Shown here piece by piece: positions 7,870-16,747 of a stretch of 55,878 nucleotides of DNA. The notes below the pieces were generated by a model that searched no databases, was not told the origin of the DNA, and saw only the letters and a program-made list of their open reading frames with translations. The stretch lies in assembly GCA_900547685.1 (NCBI GenBank), contig URHS01000012.1, forward strand, positions 1-55,878. Reading direction: 5' to 3'. Positions within the stretch are counted from its first letter, which is position 1. Every line of letters begins with the position of its first letter. This stretch comes from an uncultured Blautia sp. (GTDB taxonomy: Bacteria; Bacillota; Clostridia; Lachnospirales; Lachnospiraceae). Both the position numbers and the translations under genes were made by a program.

Positions 7870-9213
7870 TTATACTTCTAAAATTCCATATTTCTTTTTA
7901 ATTCGGTCTAATTTTCTCTCCATAGGAAGAGCCAGGAAAAACAAAAAAATCACCGTTGAAACTGCATGAATAACATTAAACGGAAAACCACTGATATAAA
8001 CTGCCAGAAACGCTTGCCAGGTCAATTCCTGTGATGACATAAATACTGTGGAAGTATCCATCAAAAGTCCATAAATAACCAGTGTTGCCAGCCCGCCAAA
8101 AATACATAGTGTTAAAACATGGAGCCATTCTGCCTCACGGCTTCCCTTTCGATTTTTACTCTTACTGAAAATCACACCTGCCAGAAAACCAATAATTCCA
8201 AAAGAAAACATCTGCCATGGTGTCCACGGCCCCTGTCCAAAAAAGAAATTGGAAACAAATCCTGCCATAGCTCCTGTTAAAAAACCTGCTTCTGCACCTA
8301 AACCTACACCGGCAATAATTACAATAGCTGTTACCGGTTTAAACTGGGGAACCATAAAAAATGCCATTCTTCCTACCACCGCAATGGCAGCCATAACTGC
8401 AATCAAGAGAATTTCCCTTGCCTGAGGATTTCTCCCCTCAAATACCATACAAAAAGGTATCATAGACAGCCCTATAATACACATAGAAATAAAAATATCA
8501 CTTCTGTCATTTAAAAAGAAAATACCGAAAAAGATAACAAAAGGAATTGCTGCCAAAATCAAGAGCAGGGATACCAAAGTTCTTTTTCCTATTCTTCTGT
8601 CTTTTTTCATACTTCTTTCTATATACATCTGTTGTTTTTTTTCTGCTTTTGTATCTAAAAGCTTACGTGCAAATATAAACAATAACACAGAAATTATCAT
8701 CTGCCCATACTGCCAGGAGGTCATTTGAATATAACTATGTATCGTAAGATTCATAAAATTACTGGCTCTCCCCATTCTTGCGTTCACAAAAAGATTTCCG
8801 GCACCAATCAGTAAAAAAACAAGCACAGGAAAAAGAGCTGCAAGGAAAAAGGCAATTTTTACATACACAACACCTTTTTTCTTCATTTTATAGGAGACAA
8901 CACTACAGATAAACATCAAAACAATCAAAACAAGAGCCGTTAATTTTATCCCTTGTCCGATATGCTGAAATATCTCCATCTCCCGTCCTGTAAAAGCATC
9001 CATTTTCAGCCTTCCACCCTCTTGAATACTTTTTTGCACATTTTGAATACACAGGTCAAAATCCCAAAAAGTATAAGCCGTAGGCAATTTTGAATATTTC
9101 AATACCGGTATCGAAATCCACGGCAGAAAAATCGTACAGACGATTACAAAAATACTTCCGTATATAGGGAGCATTGCCCATGTATCTACTCCTGTTGCCT
9201 GCTTTTTCTGCAT
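7870..9213 (-). CDS. ECF transporter S component (cobalamin-type), with extended N-terminal membrane half
   Basis: Substrate-binding membrane subunit of an energy-coupling-factor importer. The C-terminal half (about residues 205-430) is a classic S component with six membrane segments and the conserved stretch GRMAFFMVPQFKPVTA, then GLGAEAGFLTGAMAGFVSN and GQGPWTPWQM. The N-terminal 200 residues add about four more membrane segments, making the protein (447 residues) about twice the common S-component size. It overlaps the EcfA stop by 28 bases and lies in a cobalamin-riboswitch operon with EcfT and EcfA, so corrinoid is the probable cargo (CbrT-like role). Cobalamin specificity rests on context. 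The start follows AAGGATG. Confidence 0.87.
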   Translation of the reverse strand: MQKKQATGVDTWAMLPIYGSIFVIVCTIFLPWISIPVLKYSKLPTAYTFWDFDLCIQNVQKSIQEGGRLKMDAFTGREMEIFQHIGQGIKLTALVLIVLMFICSVVSYKMKKKGVVYVKIAFFLAALFPVLVFLLIGAGNLFVNARMGRASNFMNLTIHSYIQMTSWQYGQMIISVLLFIFARKLLDTKAEKKQQMYIERSMKKDRRIGKRTLVSLLLILAAIPFVIFFGIFFLNDRSDIFISMCIIGLSMIPFCMVFEGRNPQAREILLIAVMAAIAVVGRMAFFMVPQFKPVTAIVIIAGVGLGAEAGFLTGAMAGFVSNFFFGQGPWTPWQMFSFGIIGFLAGVIFSKSKNRKGSREAEWLHVLTLCIFGGLATLVIYGLLMDTSTVFMSSQELTWQAFLAVYISGFPFNVIHAVSTVIFLFFLALPMERKLDRIKKKYGILEV

Positions 9214-10874
9214 GCTTTAATCACATCCTTTACTGTTATTGCATCAGGAAAAATCTGCCTTGCCATACGATTTGCCGCTGTGGTATAAAAGCTGTTTCCT
9301 GTAAAAAATTCCCTTGCTTTGCATGAAGTTACAATACTCCCGTCAAAAAACATAGCACAGGTATCTCCATAAGAAGCACAAAACTCAATATCATGAGAAA
9401 CCATTAAAATAGTAATCCCTTTTTCCTGCAATTTTTTAAAAATTCCAGCCAGCTTACTTTTGTAAAACCCATCCAGACCTTTGGTAGGTTCATCTAAAAG
9501 TAAAATCTGAGGTTCTAAAAGCAATACCTTTGCAAGTGCTGCTCTTTGCTGTTCTCCTCCACTTAAATCATAGGGATGTGCATGAAGAAGATGGCCAATC
9601 TCTGTATCTTCTACTACTCGTTCCACCCGTTTTTCATCTTCTTTATGTCGAACAGGAGAAAGACCGCCTATCATTTCCCACAAATCTTCTTCTACAGTAT
9701 TTCCTACAAAAAGACTCTGAGGGTTTTGCGGTAAAACTCCTAAAAAATGATGAAACAATTCCTTGTCACCAATTTTGCGGATATCTCTGCCATCCAACAG
9801 TATTTTTCCTCTATATGGTCTGTGAATACCGGAAAGCAAAGATAAGGTTGTACTCTTTCCTGCTCCATTTCCTCCTAGAATACAGTAAAGTTCCCCTCTC
9901 TTTACTTTTAAAGACAAATCTTTTACAATATCTTGTCCCTCTCTCTCATAACGAAACCAAAGTTCTTTTGCCTGTATTACATAATCCTGTTTTTCCTTTC
10001 CCTTCACAGGTTTCTTCACAGGTATCTTTTGTTCTTCAAGCTCTGAATACTCTTTATAATGTTCTGACAGCCAATTTCTTCCTTCACATACGGTAAGAGG
10101 GCACTCTCCTTCCTGTCCAGTTCCATTATAAATTTGTACGGAACTGGGCATTGCAAGAAATAAATCATTATCTGCTAAGGCTTTTCCTACCATGCGAGGA
10201 TGATCAAAAAATATCTGTCTGCCATTTTCCAATACTAACACTTTGTCTGCCATCGGAAATACTTCTTCCAGCCTGTGTTCAATCATAATAACCGTAATTC
10301 CCAAATCCAGATTAATTTTACGAATAGTAGACAAAAATTCTCCTGCTGCAATAGGATCTAATTGAGAAGTAGGTTCATCAAGAACCAACACTTTGGGTTG
10401 CATTGCCATAACAGAAGCCAAATTTAAAAGCTGCTTCTGGCCTCCTGAAAGTTCTTCCACATTTTTAGAAAACCAGTTCTGAATACCGAAAAAACTTGCC
10501 ATTTCTGCTACTCTCAAGCGAATAGTCTGTTGATCATATCCCAGATTTTCCACTCCAAAAGCCAACTCATGCCATACTTTATCTGTTACTATCTGATTAT
10601 CGGGACTTTGCAGTACATAGCCGATTTCAGCCGACTGTTTACGCATAGAAACGCTTTCCAGCCTTTCTCCGCAAAATAAAATTTCCCCTTCTCTTTTTCC
10701 GTAAGGGCTTAAAACTGTTTTAAAATGACGCATTAGCGTTGTTTTTCCACAGCCTGACTTTCCACATATTACCACGAACTCTCCCTGTTCAATGGATAAA
10801 TGAATATCCTCAATTGCCGGTTTTCCTGCGTCCGGGTAAGTAAAGGTTAAATTTTTGATTTCAAATAATGCCAT
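9186..10874 (-). CDS. ECF transporter energising ATPase, fused double ABC domain (EcfA-EcfA')
   Basis: Two complete ABC ATPase domains in one 562-residue chain, energising the neighbouring EcfT and S component. Domain 1 has Walker A GKSGCGKT (residues 38-45), signature LSGGQKQ and Walker B VLVLDEPTSQLD. Domain 2 has GGNGAGKST (about 345), signature LSGGEQQR and LLLDEPTKGLD. ECF modules usually encode the two ATPases separately; the fused form matches dedicated (group I-like) systems. The start is placed at the ATG of MALFEIK behind AGAGGATG rather than the upstream in-frame ATG (10916), which would add 14 residues. It overlaps the EcfT stop by 28 bases and the S component by 28 bases. Confidence 0.92.
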   Translation of the reverse strand: MALFEIKNLTFTYPDAGKPAIEDIHLSIEQGEFVVICGKSGCGKTTLMRHFKTVLSPYGKREGEILFCGERLESVSMRKQSAEIGYVLQSPDNQIVTDKVWHELAFGVENLGYDQQTIRLRVAEMASFFGIQNWFSKNVEELSGGQKQLLNLASVMAMQPKVLVLDEPTSQLDPIAAGEFLSTIRKINLDLGITVIMIEHRLEEVFPMADKVLVLENGRQIFFDHPRMVGKALADNDLFLAMPSSVQIYNGTGQEGECPLTVCEGRNWLSEHYKEYSELEEQKIPVKKPVKGKEKQDYVIQAKELWFRYEREGQDIVKDLSLKVKRGELYCILGGNGAGKSTTLSLLSGIHRPYRGKILLDGRDIRKIGDKELFHHFLGVLPQNPQSLFVGNTVEEDLWEMIGGLSPVRHKEDEKRVERVVEDTEIGHLLHAHPYDLSGGEQQRAALAKVLLLEPQILLLDEPTKGLDGFYKSKLAGIFKKLQEKGITILMVSHDIEFCASYGDTCAMFFDGSIVTSCKAREFFTGNSFYTTAANRMARQIFPDAITVKDVIKACRKSRQQE

Positions 10875-11740
10875 TTTACATCCTCTGCTAAGTTTATAAT
10901 AATTGGAAGGAAACATAAAACCCCATAAAAAACATAAATCATAATTGCTGCAAATGTATTCTTATTCATCTCCAAAGCAGGATAATATAAGAAACGAACT
11001 TGTTTCGTTACAATTCCTCCCAAAATCACACTGCCAAATACAAGCAAGACAGAAAAAAATATTCTGTCCCTTGTATCAAAGCGATAAATAGAAAAATTAT
11101 TTCTTCCTCTTAATCCATATCCACGAGAACGCATGGAATCTGCTGTTTCCACAGAATTTTCCAGTGCCCACGTTGTCATCACAGACAAAATTTTCATACC
11201 GTGTTTTGTTCTTACCAATACATTTCCATTGGTCACATCACGTCCAATACATTTCTGTGCATCAGATACTTTTTTTATCTGATTTTTAAATTTAGGTACA
11301 AAGCGCAGTACCATAGAAAAAATCAATGACATTGCCGGAATTGCTTTTCCAAACAAATAAATAAACTTATCAGATGTCATTACCACCTGATAACAGGAAA
11401 ACCAATTCAACACACTTACCAGCATAATACCTGCTGCAAGACCATACAGAATGGACTCCAGCATAAGAGGATTTCCATTTTTCAAATACATAATTAAAGT
11501 AACACCCTGATGATTAAATAAGGGGTTAATCGCTGCAGATATAAGAAATACCGGTAGCATCATCCAAAGGGCTGTTTTCAGTGCCTTCCATTTTTTTAAA
11601 TAAATATAATATGCCATGCCTCCTGTACAGGATAAGAACAAAAATACAGGATGCATGATAAACATTGAATATCCGATTACAAGTACAAAATAAGTAAAAT
11701 TAATAATCGGATGATAACTAGAAAAATTGTCTTGTTTCAT
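10847..11740 (-). CDS. ecfT: ECF transporter transmembrane protein EcfT
   Basis: 297-residue membrane scaffold of the ECF importer. It has about six hydrophobic segments and the cytoplasmic coupling helices that dock on the two ATPase domains, including the typical SMRSRGYGLRGR motif near residue 200. It starts two bases after the DUF4430 lipoprotein stop and overlaps the ATPase gene, so it is translationally coupled. As the operon also holds its own ATPase and S component, this looks like a dedicated transporter rather than the shared housekeeping ECF module. Confidence 0.92.
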   Translation of the reverse strand: MKQDNFSSYHPIINFTYFVLVIGYSMFIMHPVFLFLSCTGGMAYYIYLKKWKALKTALWMMLPVFLISAAINPLFNHQGVTLIMYLKNGNPLMLESILYGLAAGIMLVSVLNWFSCYQVVMTSDKFIYLFGKAIPAMSLIFSMVLRFVPKFKNQIKKVSDAQKCIGRDVTNGNVLVRTKHGMKILSVMTTWALENSVETADSMRSRGYGLRGRNNFSIYRFDTRDRIFFSVLLVFGSVILGGIVTKQVRFLYYPALEMNKNTFAAIMIYVFYGVLCFLPIIINLAEDVKWHYLKSKI

Positions 11741-11742
11741 AA

Positions 11743-12558
11743 TTACTCCGGCCAGGTCTGTCCTAAATCACGACCTAAATCACATGTATAGTTCCATTTT
11801 ATCACATCACCCGGCTGCACAATATAACGGCTGCAGCCATAATTCGGATACCAGCCATTTACCTCATACATCCAACCGGACCAACGTCCGCAGTCAAATT
11901 CATAGAGATTGTTAATCCCCTCTACATAAGCGCTGTTGTATTTAGGTGTAAAACTGGACTCCAGATGAATACGATTATTCTTCATTTCCCGTTGCAGCAC
12001 ATCAAAAACAGACTCACCTTCATAGAAGGTTACTTCTCTTTCACTGTAAATCACCCCATCTTCAGGAACCAATGTCTCTTTCCCCTCTGTGAGATTTTCT
12101 ATACTATCCAAAATTGTGCTGCAGGAAACACTGAGATAACAAGTATACTCTTTGTTTTTATTAATTTCTACTGTTCCCGGTTCTACCGGCTTTTGCTGTC
12201 CTTCCGGTACCGGTTCTGTCTCATACTTATCTTTTTCTTTATCCGCTCCGTCACTGTAAGTCACATTACCGATTGTACCATTTTGTTGCCTTTGTGTCTC
12301 CTTTTTTTCCTCGTATTTTGAATAATCAATTTCTTCTTCCTCGGCAGATTCCACATCTAAATATTCCTCTTCCTCTGAAACTTCCATTTCCTTGTCTGTT
12401 TCCTCTGCCTCTTTTGTTTCTTCTTCCATCCAATCATCACTTTTGTTTTGCTTCTGACTGGGATTATCAAGCTTGGTTGTACTGCAGCCTGTAATAGGCA
12501 CAATAAAAAGCAAAGCTATGAACAGCAGCAACAGAAGTCTTCTTCCTCTATTTTTCAT
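11743..12558 (-). CDS. DUF4430 lipoprotein, putative corrinoid-capturing lid partner
   Basis: Extracytoplasmic lipoprotein of 271 residues. The signal peptide ends in a lipobox (VPITGC) near residue 26; an acidic, Glu-rich low-complexity stretch follows (about 30-110) and then a DUF4430 domain (about 130-271) with SGWMYEVNGWYPNYG and VQPGDVIKWNYTCDLG. DUF4430 is related to the C-terminal beta domain of transcobalamin and intrinsic factor. The start is the ATG at 12556-12558 behind AAGGTGAG; the longer reading frame to 12612 has no ribosome binding site. It lies 10 bases after the alpha-toroid protein and immediately before ecfT. The inference is that toroid and DUF4430 domains, fused in the 1148-residue protein, work here as two separate chains. 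Confidence 0.86.
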   Translation of the reverse strand: MKNRGRRLLLLLFIALLFIVPITGCSTTKLDNPSQKQNKSDDWMEEETKEAEETDKEMEVSEEEEYLDVESAEEEEIDYSKYEEKKETQRQQNGTIGNVTYSDGADKEKDKYETEPVPEGQQKPVEPGTVEINKNKEYTCYLSVSCSTILDSIENLTEGKETLVPEDGVIYSEREVTFYEGESVFDVLQREMKNNRIHLESSFTPKYNSAYVEGINNLYEFDCGRWSGWMYEVNGWYPNYGCSRYIVQPGDVIKWNYTCDLGRDLGQTWPE

Positions 12559-12568
12559 CTTTCTCACC

Positions 12569-15196
12569 TTAGTTCCTTTTCTTTCTGAAATAGCAATACC
12601 ATACTCCGCCAACCGCTGCCCCTAATATAATAACAGAAGCAACAACAATTACAACAAGATTTGTTTCTTTTTTCGTTCCGGCAACCACAACCTCATCTTC
12701 CTTATCCGACGTTTCTGACAAAGCTTTTTCTTTTATTTTTTCTTTTTCCTCATTCAAAGATTTCGTCTTTACACGCTTATCAATAAAATAATCTCCACCT
12801 TCTGAAACAATAAATTTTGTCTTTTTCTCTTTTACTGTAACCTTCTGAATATAATCTGCTTTTCTTTCCTCCTGATTATATTTCATAAACAGATATTCTC
12901 CATCTTCTTTATCAACTGTAATTTCCACTTGCATTTCACCTGGAAATTCACCCTCCTCCTCAAAATGGAAAATAAACGGATTTTCTGCCAGCTGCTTTAT
13001 ATCTTCTTCATATTTACTGCCTTCCTTTATTCCCACTCTCATATCCTTTGCATTCTTTACATCTTTTCCGTTAATGGTCAGAATATAAGGACTATCCTTT
13101 TTCATTTCACCCTCTATTCTCAGATTTTTATCCTTCCCTTTAATTTCTTCAAATACCTTTTTCTCTACCATACCGTCCTTAACTGTTGCCTGAAGCATAT
13201 TTAAAGATGAGGAAGCCTTTTCTGTATTTTCTGTTTTACCTTTTACAACTGTTTTATTTTTATTTTCAGAAATCTTTTCTGTCTGAGATAATGCTGTTTC
13301 ATTTTTGATTTCCGGTTTCTTCAATACATATTTGCCACCTGATTCTATATCACAGATAAATTTCCCATTATCTACAGATACCCATTGCTTTTCCTGCTGT
13401 TTTCCATCTTTTTCATAATACAGCATATATACACTTTCTTTTAAATCTGTATCAATGGCAATCTCAACTTCCCCCGGAAGTTCTCCTGCTTCCTTTGTCT
13501 TAAATTCCAAAGACTTTTTCTTTTCTTCTATCTCTATCCCTGCTTTCATATCTGCCGGTTCATATACATTTTTTCCTTTTAAACAAATGGTATATCCCTT
13601 TCCCTGATATGTATAATCTTTCTTGGAATTTTTTACATTTTCAAAAATTTCTGCTCCGATAATTTCCTGATTCAGTTTTTTGATAATACTGTCTGCCCTT
13701 AAAAGTTCTTCCCCATACTGCAAATAGCTTCTGTTTACTTCCGGTATTTTATAAAAAGCTGTTAAAAGTCTTTCTATTTCTTCTTCATCTTTTAATGTAA
13801 TATTCAGAGGATCAAAACTTTCCCATATCTCTTTATCTAAATGTTCTATCTCCTCTGCCTGTGTTTCTACTTCTTTTAACATTTTTTCCAGTTTTGCTTG
13901 AAATGCTCCCTTTTCGGAGAAATCCCCCATTAAGCTTAATTCTACTTTCAATGCGTATAAATCATTAACATTATCTAACGTCAGATTATCGGAAAATACT
14001 TCTAATTTTTTTCTAAATGCTTCAATCTTTTCTGGTATTTCATTTTCCCCTTGCTGTCCCATACTGACGTCTGTCATATCATACAAACGAGTTTTTCCTA
14101 AAACAGCTCGATACCATGCAACGAAAGCTAAAGTCCCCTGCTCTGTTGCCATCTGATTAGAACCGCCTCCAATTACATGACAAAAAGAGCCGTCTGAAAG
14201 CTGAAAGCGCAGCATTTCATCTAATAAGGTATTACCGTTTTTTATAAACCTTTCAGAATTCAGCAGGGACACATCGACTGCCGAAAGAGCAATTACTACC
14301 TGAGCTGTACTTTCCAGATTCTTAGCGCTGTCATAGCCTGCATTACTGATATAGCCGCCTTCTGCATCCTGAAGCTGTGCCAGAATTTCAATTCCTCTGT
14401 CCACTGCATCTTTGACTTCCTGTCGCTGTGTATACGGAGCGAGAGCCTGTAATGCCATTGCTGTTATATCCGGATCAGGTCTGTTGCCCATCAATGCCCA
14501 GCCTCCACCTGAAATTTCTGCTGACAAAATTGTCTGAATAAGATTTTCTCTGCTGGTCTGTATACCGGAACCTTCCAACGGAGGTATCTCATATTGATTA
14601 GAGTCAAATGCTATCAATGCAAATATTGTACCGTTAATTCCCTGTTTATTTACCTTTTTCATATTGGCTAAAGGCTGAAGCAAATTATACCCCTCTACAG
14701 ATATAGGACTTATCCCCATAGAAGTAAGCGCAAGAGCTACTCTGGAATACTCTGTATATTTGGCTGTGTGAAGTATCCCATCAGTCTCTCTCAATTTTTT
14801 ATAGATATTCTGTAAATAATTATTCTTTGCTGCATCACTTAAACTTCCGTTTCTTGCCATTGCTATAACAGCCCATTCGCCGCCAATAGAATCCACAATA
14901 GGATTTGTAACTGCTGTCTGCAAGTAATTTTCAGCTTTATTTAATCCATCAAATGCCGGCTGATAAATGGTTATTCCATCCTGTTTCTGTGCATCAGCAA
15001 CAGTTTCCCCTGCTCTTTCTGTTTCATCTGCTGTTCCTGCAAGGAATTCCTCATCCGAAACAATCTCTGCTGTTCCCGACAGCATTTCTTCCTGTAAAAA
15101 CTCATACTGTTCTGCTCCTAATACAGAAAGAGGTGACTGAATTGCTAACATAACCACTATCACAGAAACTACTTTTTTCAAATTCTTTTCTCTCAT
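12569..15196 (-). CDS. Membrane-anchored alpha-toroid surface protein (transcobalamin N-domain-like)
   Basis: Extracellular 875-residue protein. A signal peptide (residues 1-28, ending VLGA) precedes an alpha/alpha toroid of prenyltransferase/squalene-cyclase-like repeats (about 79-372, with DITAMALQALAPYTQ), a helical stretch (about 380-520), two related beta domains (about 529-625 and 700-807; compare GELPGEVEIAIDTD with GEFPGEMQVEITVD), a charged linker and a C-terminal membrane helix with RKKRN tail. No sortase motif is seen. It has no DUF4430 domain, but the next gene encodes one. It is the first gene after a cobalamin riboswitch, in one operon with an ECF importer. The role, holding corrinoid at the surface for the transporter, is inferred from fold and context. 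Confidence 0.84.
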   Translation of the reverse strand: MREKNLKKVVSVIVVMLAIQSPLSVLGAEQYEFLQEEMLSGTAEIVSDEEFLAGTADETERAGETVADAQKQDGITIYQPAFDGLNKAENYLQTAVTNPIVDSIGGEWAVIAMARNGSLSDAAKNNYLQNIYKKLRETDGILHTAKYTEYSRVALALTSMGISPISVEGYNLLQPLANMKKVNKQGINGTIFALIAFDSNQYEIPPLEGSGIQTSRENLIQTILSAEISGGGWALMGNRPDPDITAMALQALAPYTQRQEVKDAVDRGIEILAQLQDAEGGYISNAGYDSAKNLESTAQVVIALSAVDVSLLNSERFIKNGNTLLDEMLRFQLSDGSFCHVIGGGSNQMATEQGTLAFVAWYRAVLGKTRLYDMTDVSMGQQGENEIPEKIEAFRKKLEVFSDNLTLDNVNDLYALKVELSLMGDFSEKGAFQAKLEKMLKEVETQAEEIEHLDKEIWESFDPLNITLKDEEEIERLLTAFYKIPEVNRSYLQYGEELLRADSIIKKLNQEIIGAEIFENVKNSKKDYTYQGKGYTICLKGKNVYEPADMKAGIEIEEKKKSLEFKTKEAGELPGEVEIAIDTDLKESVYMLYYEKDGKQQEKQWVSVDNGKFICDIESGGKYVLKKPEIKNETALSQTEKISENKNKTVVKGKTENTEKASSSLNMLQATVKDGMVEKKVFEEIKGKDKNLRIEGEMKKDSPYILTINGKDVKNAKDMRVGIKEGSKYEEDIKQLAENPFIFHFEEEGEFPGEMQVEITVDKEDGEYLFMKYNQEERKADYIQKVTVKEKKTKFIVSEGGDYFIDKRVKTKSLNEEKEKIKEKALSETSDKEDEVVVAGTKKETNLVVIVVASVIILGAAVGGVWYCYFRKKRN

Positions 15197-15252
15197 TTTT
15201 CCTCCCCTTTAATTGTTTATTTTGTGCCATATACATAAATTTTCTATAAGAC

Positions 15253-15291
15253 AAAAAAAGGTTCTTTTACCATTCTGGCAAAAGAACCTTT
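15253..15291 (-). terminator. Intrinsic terminator of the first cobalamin riboswitch
   Basis: A perfect 12-bp stem (AAAGGTTCTTTT with AAAAGAACCTTT) followed by seven T residues on the minus strand, located between the aptamer and the operon's first start codon. It is the expected off-switch of the riboswitch. Confidence 0.9.
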
Positions 15292-15299
15292 CAATCATT

Positions 15300-15545
15300 C
15301 AATATGAAATTTATTACTGCATATTGCTGTACACAAAAAATCTCCTCAGCCCGGAAATACTCTATATGCATGGCAGGTGTTCTGACTTCGCTTCATCCTC
15401 GGAAATGCCTTCTCAAATCATCATTCAATGGCTCCTATTTCCTCGTCCGCTTCACAGCAGAGGTGACTGTACCGGAATTTCACCGGTTTCCCTTTTAACC
15501 TTGAACCTAAGGCTCAACGACCACTTAGACTATGCAGTTATATAC
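15300..15545 (-). promoter_or_regulatory. Cobalamin riboswitch controlling the ECF / surface-protein operon
   Basis: Clear B12 element on the minus strand: GGGAAACCGGTGAAATTCCG core, then ACAGTCACCTCTGCTGTGAA, the B12 box AGTCAGAACACCTGCCATG and a GGGCTGAGGAGA segment, in consensus order. It is followed by an intrinsic terminator at 15253-15291 and then the first gene of the operon. It resembles the second copy near 6.8-7.0 kb but is longer. Repression when cobalamin is plentiful is family knowledge. Confidence 0.95.
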
Positions 15546-15549
15546 TCTT

Positions 15550-15578
15550 ATAGTACATAATTGCAAGAAATATGTCAA
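15550..15578 (-). promoter_or_regulatory. Promoter of the ECF / surface-protein operon
   Basis: On the minus strand TTGACA (15573-15578) and TACTAT (15550-15555) are spaced by 17 bases, placing transcription start just before the first conserved bases of the cobalamin riboswitch. Confidence 0.8.
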
Positions 15579-15591
15579 GTATGGGATTTTT

Positions 15592-15975
15592 TCACTTTTC
15601 TCTGGTAAAATTATAAATTTCTACGTTGTTATCACCTAAATTTTTTTCATCACAAAAAAACTCAATTCTGTCTCCTGGTTTTGTATTATACAGTTTATAA
15701 TCTACTTTTTCACAATTCAGCACCACACTTTTGTCTCCTAGCCCATCCTGTATTGCTACATTCTTCTCTAGCAAAACTACCATTTGACTGTTTTCTACAT
15801 CTATTTGCTGTACTACTCCATCAAAAGAAGATGGTGGTACAAAGTCACATTTTGAATTTTTAAACTCTGCGGCTCTCTGATAATATCCCCAACTTAATGT
15901 TCCCACAGCAATACAAATCACCGATATTCCTGCAAAAATCAATGTCCGTTTTCCTAATTTTTCTTTTTTATTCAT
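15592..15975 (-). CDS. Small membrane-anchored protein of unknown function
   Basis: 127-residue protein with one N-terminal membrane helix (about residues 10-30) and an extracytoplasmic domain of mostly beta strands (DGVVQQIDVENSQMVV, SVVLNCEKVDYKL, PGDRIEFFCDE). The fold pattern resembles a small OB-like domain and the general design of the anchored protein at 23.6 kb, with which it shares little sequence. The start is the ATG behind AAAGGGAG; an upstream in-frame start would add seven residues without a better ribosome binding site. It begins 13 bases after the VOC gene stop, so it is probably the last gene of the two-VOC operon. I do not recognise a function. Confidence 0.7.
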   Translation of the reverse strand: MNKKEKLGKRTLIFAGISVICIAVGTLSWGYYQRAAEFKNSKCDFVPPSSFDGVVQQIDVENSQMVVLLEKNVAIQDGLGDKSVVLNCEKVDYKLYNTKPGDRIEFFCDEKNLGDNNVEIYNFTREK

Positions 15976-15988
15976 TTTGCATCTCCCT

Positions 15989-16369
15989 TTATCCATGTAA
16001 TTCTAAAGGCAATCCATCAGGGTCAAAGAAAAATGTCATCTGCTCTCCTGTAAATTCATCTATTCGAATTGGTTCTGTTTCTATCCCCAGCCTTTGCAAT
16101 TCTTTCACTGTTTCTTCTACCGACTCTACTTTAAATGCCAGATGACGCAAACCATTTGCCTCAGGATAACTTAATCTCTTAGGGCATCCAGGAATAATAA
16201 ACAATTCGATTTCTATATTTCCCTGACGAAGGTCAATTTTATAGTCCTTTCGCTTTTCCCTGTAATTTTCCCGAATAACTTCAAATCCCAAAATATCTAC
16301 ATAAAATTTTTTAGATTTCTCATAATTACTACCAATAATCGCAATATGATGCATGGTATCTAATTTCAT
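15989..16369 (-). CDS. VOC-superfamily (glyoxalase I-like) metalloprotein
   Basis: 126-residue single-module vicinal oxygen chelate protein with two beta-alpha-beta-beta-beta repeats. Candidate metal ligands are visible: the His of MHHIAI near the start, the His of LRHLAFKVE in the second repeat, and the Glu of LPLELHG at the C-terminus. It is closest in appearance to the SMU1112c/YaeR-type subgroup often called glyoxalase-like; the substrate is unknown. The start is the ATG at 16367-16369, spaced 11 bases from AAGGAG; the nearby GTG (16376) is too close to that site. It follows the second VOC gene by about 15 bases. Confidence 0.86.
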   Translation of the reverse strand: MKLDTMHHIAIIGSNYEKSKKFYVDILGFEVIRENYREKRKDYKIDLRQGNIEIELFIIPGCPKRLSYPEANGLRHLAFKVESVEETVKELQRLGIETEPIRIDEFTGEQMTFFFDPDGLPLELHG

Positions 16370-16384
16370 CGCTATCACTTCTCC

Positions 16385-16747
16385 TTATCCTTCACTGGCA
16401 ACCTCAATAAGATTACCGTCCAAATCATAAAATCGCACAACTTGTCTTCCCCATGAGTTTACGGTAAGAGGTGTCACATATTCTATAATATCTTCATAAG
16501 ATTGAAGCTTTTCTAAAAAATGTTCCATATCCCTTTCTGCAAAATAAAGCTCTGTTTTATTATGCTTCGAACATAACTCTCTGTGTATTGTTTCTTTCCA
16601 AAGGTTTTCCTCCTGAAGAACCAGTCCTTCTGTTAAAATCACATTTCCGCCACTATCAAGAACGACTTCAAGTCCAAATAAATCTCTATAAAACCTTTTG
16701 GATTTTTCTATGTCCTTTACAACAATCAGTACATTTTTTAATTTCAT
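16385..16747 (-). CDS. VOC-superfamily (glyoxalase / bleomycin-resistance-like) protein
   Basis: 120-residue VOC protein with the typical opening KNVLIVVKDIEKSKRFYRDL and the closing FYDLDGNLIEVAS. The first usual metal ligand position is occupied by Val (VLIVVK), so it may not bind metal in the standard way, and a ligand-binding or sequestering role is possible. It is the first gene of a probable three-gene operon with the next VOC protein and the small anchored protein. The substrate is not predictable. Confidence 0.83.
   Translation of the reverse strand: MKLKNVLIVVKDIEKSKRFYRDLFGLEVVLDSGGNVILTEGLVLQEENLWKETIHRELCSKHNKTELYFAERDMEHFLEKLQSYEDIIEYVTPLTVNSWGRQVVRFYDLDGNLIEVASEG

Noticed and set aside
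15213..15560. 115-residue plus-strand open reading frame
   Set aside because: It runs through the cobalamin riboswitch and its terminator on the other strand, has no ribosome binding site and shows no protein family pattern.
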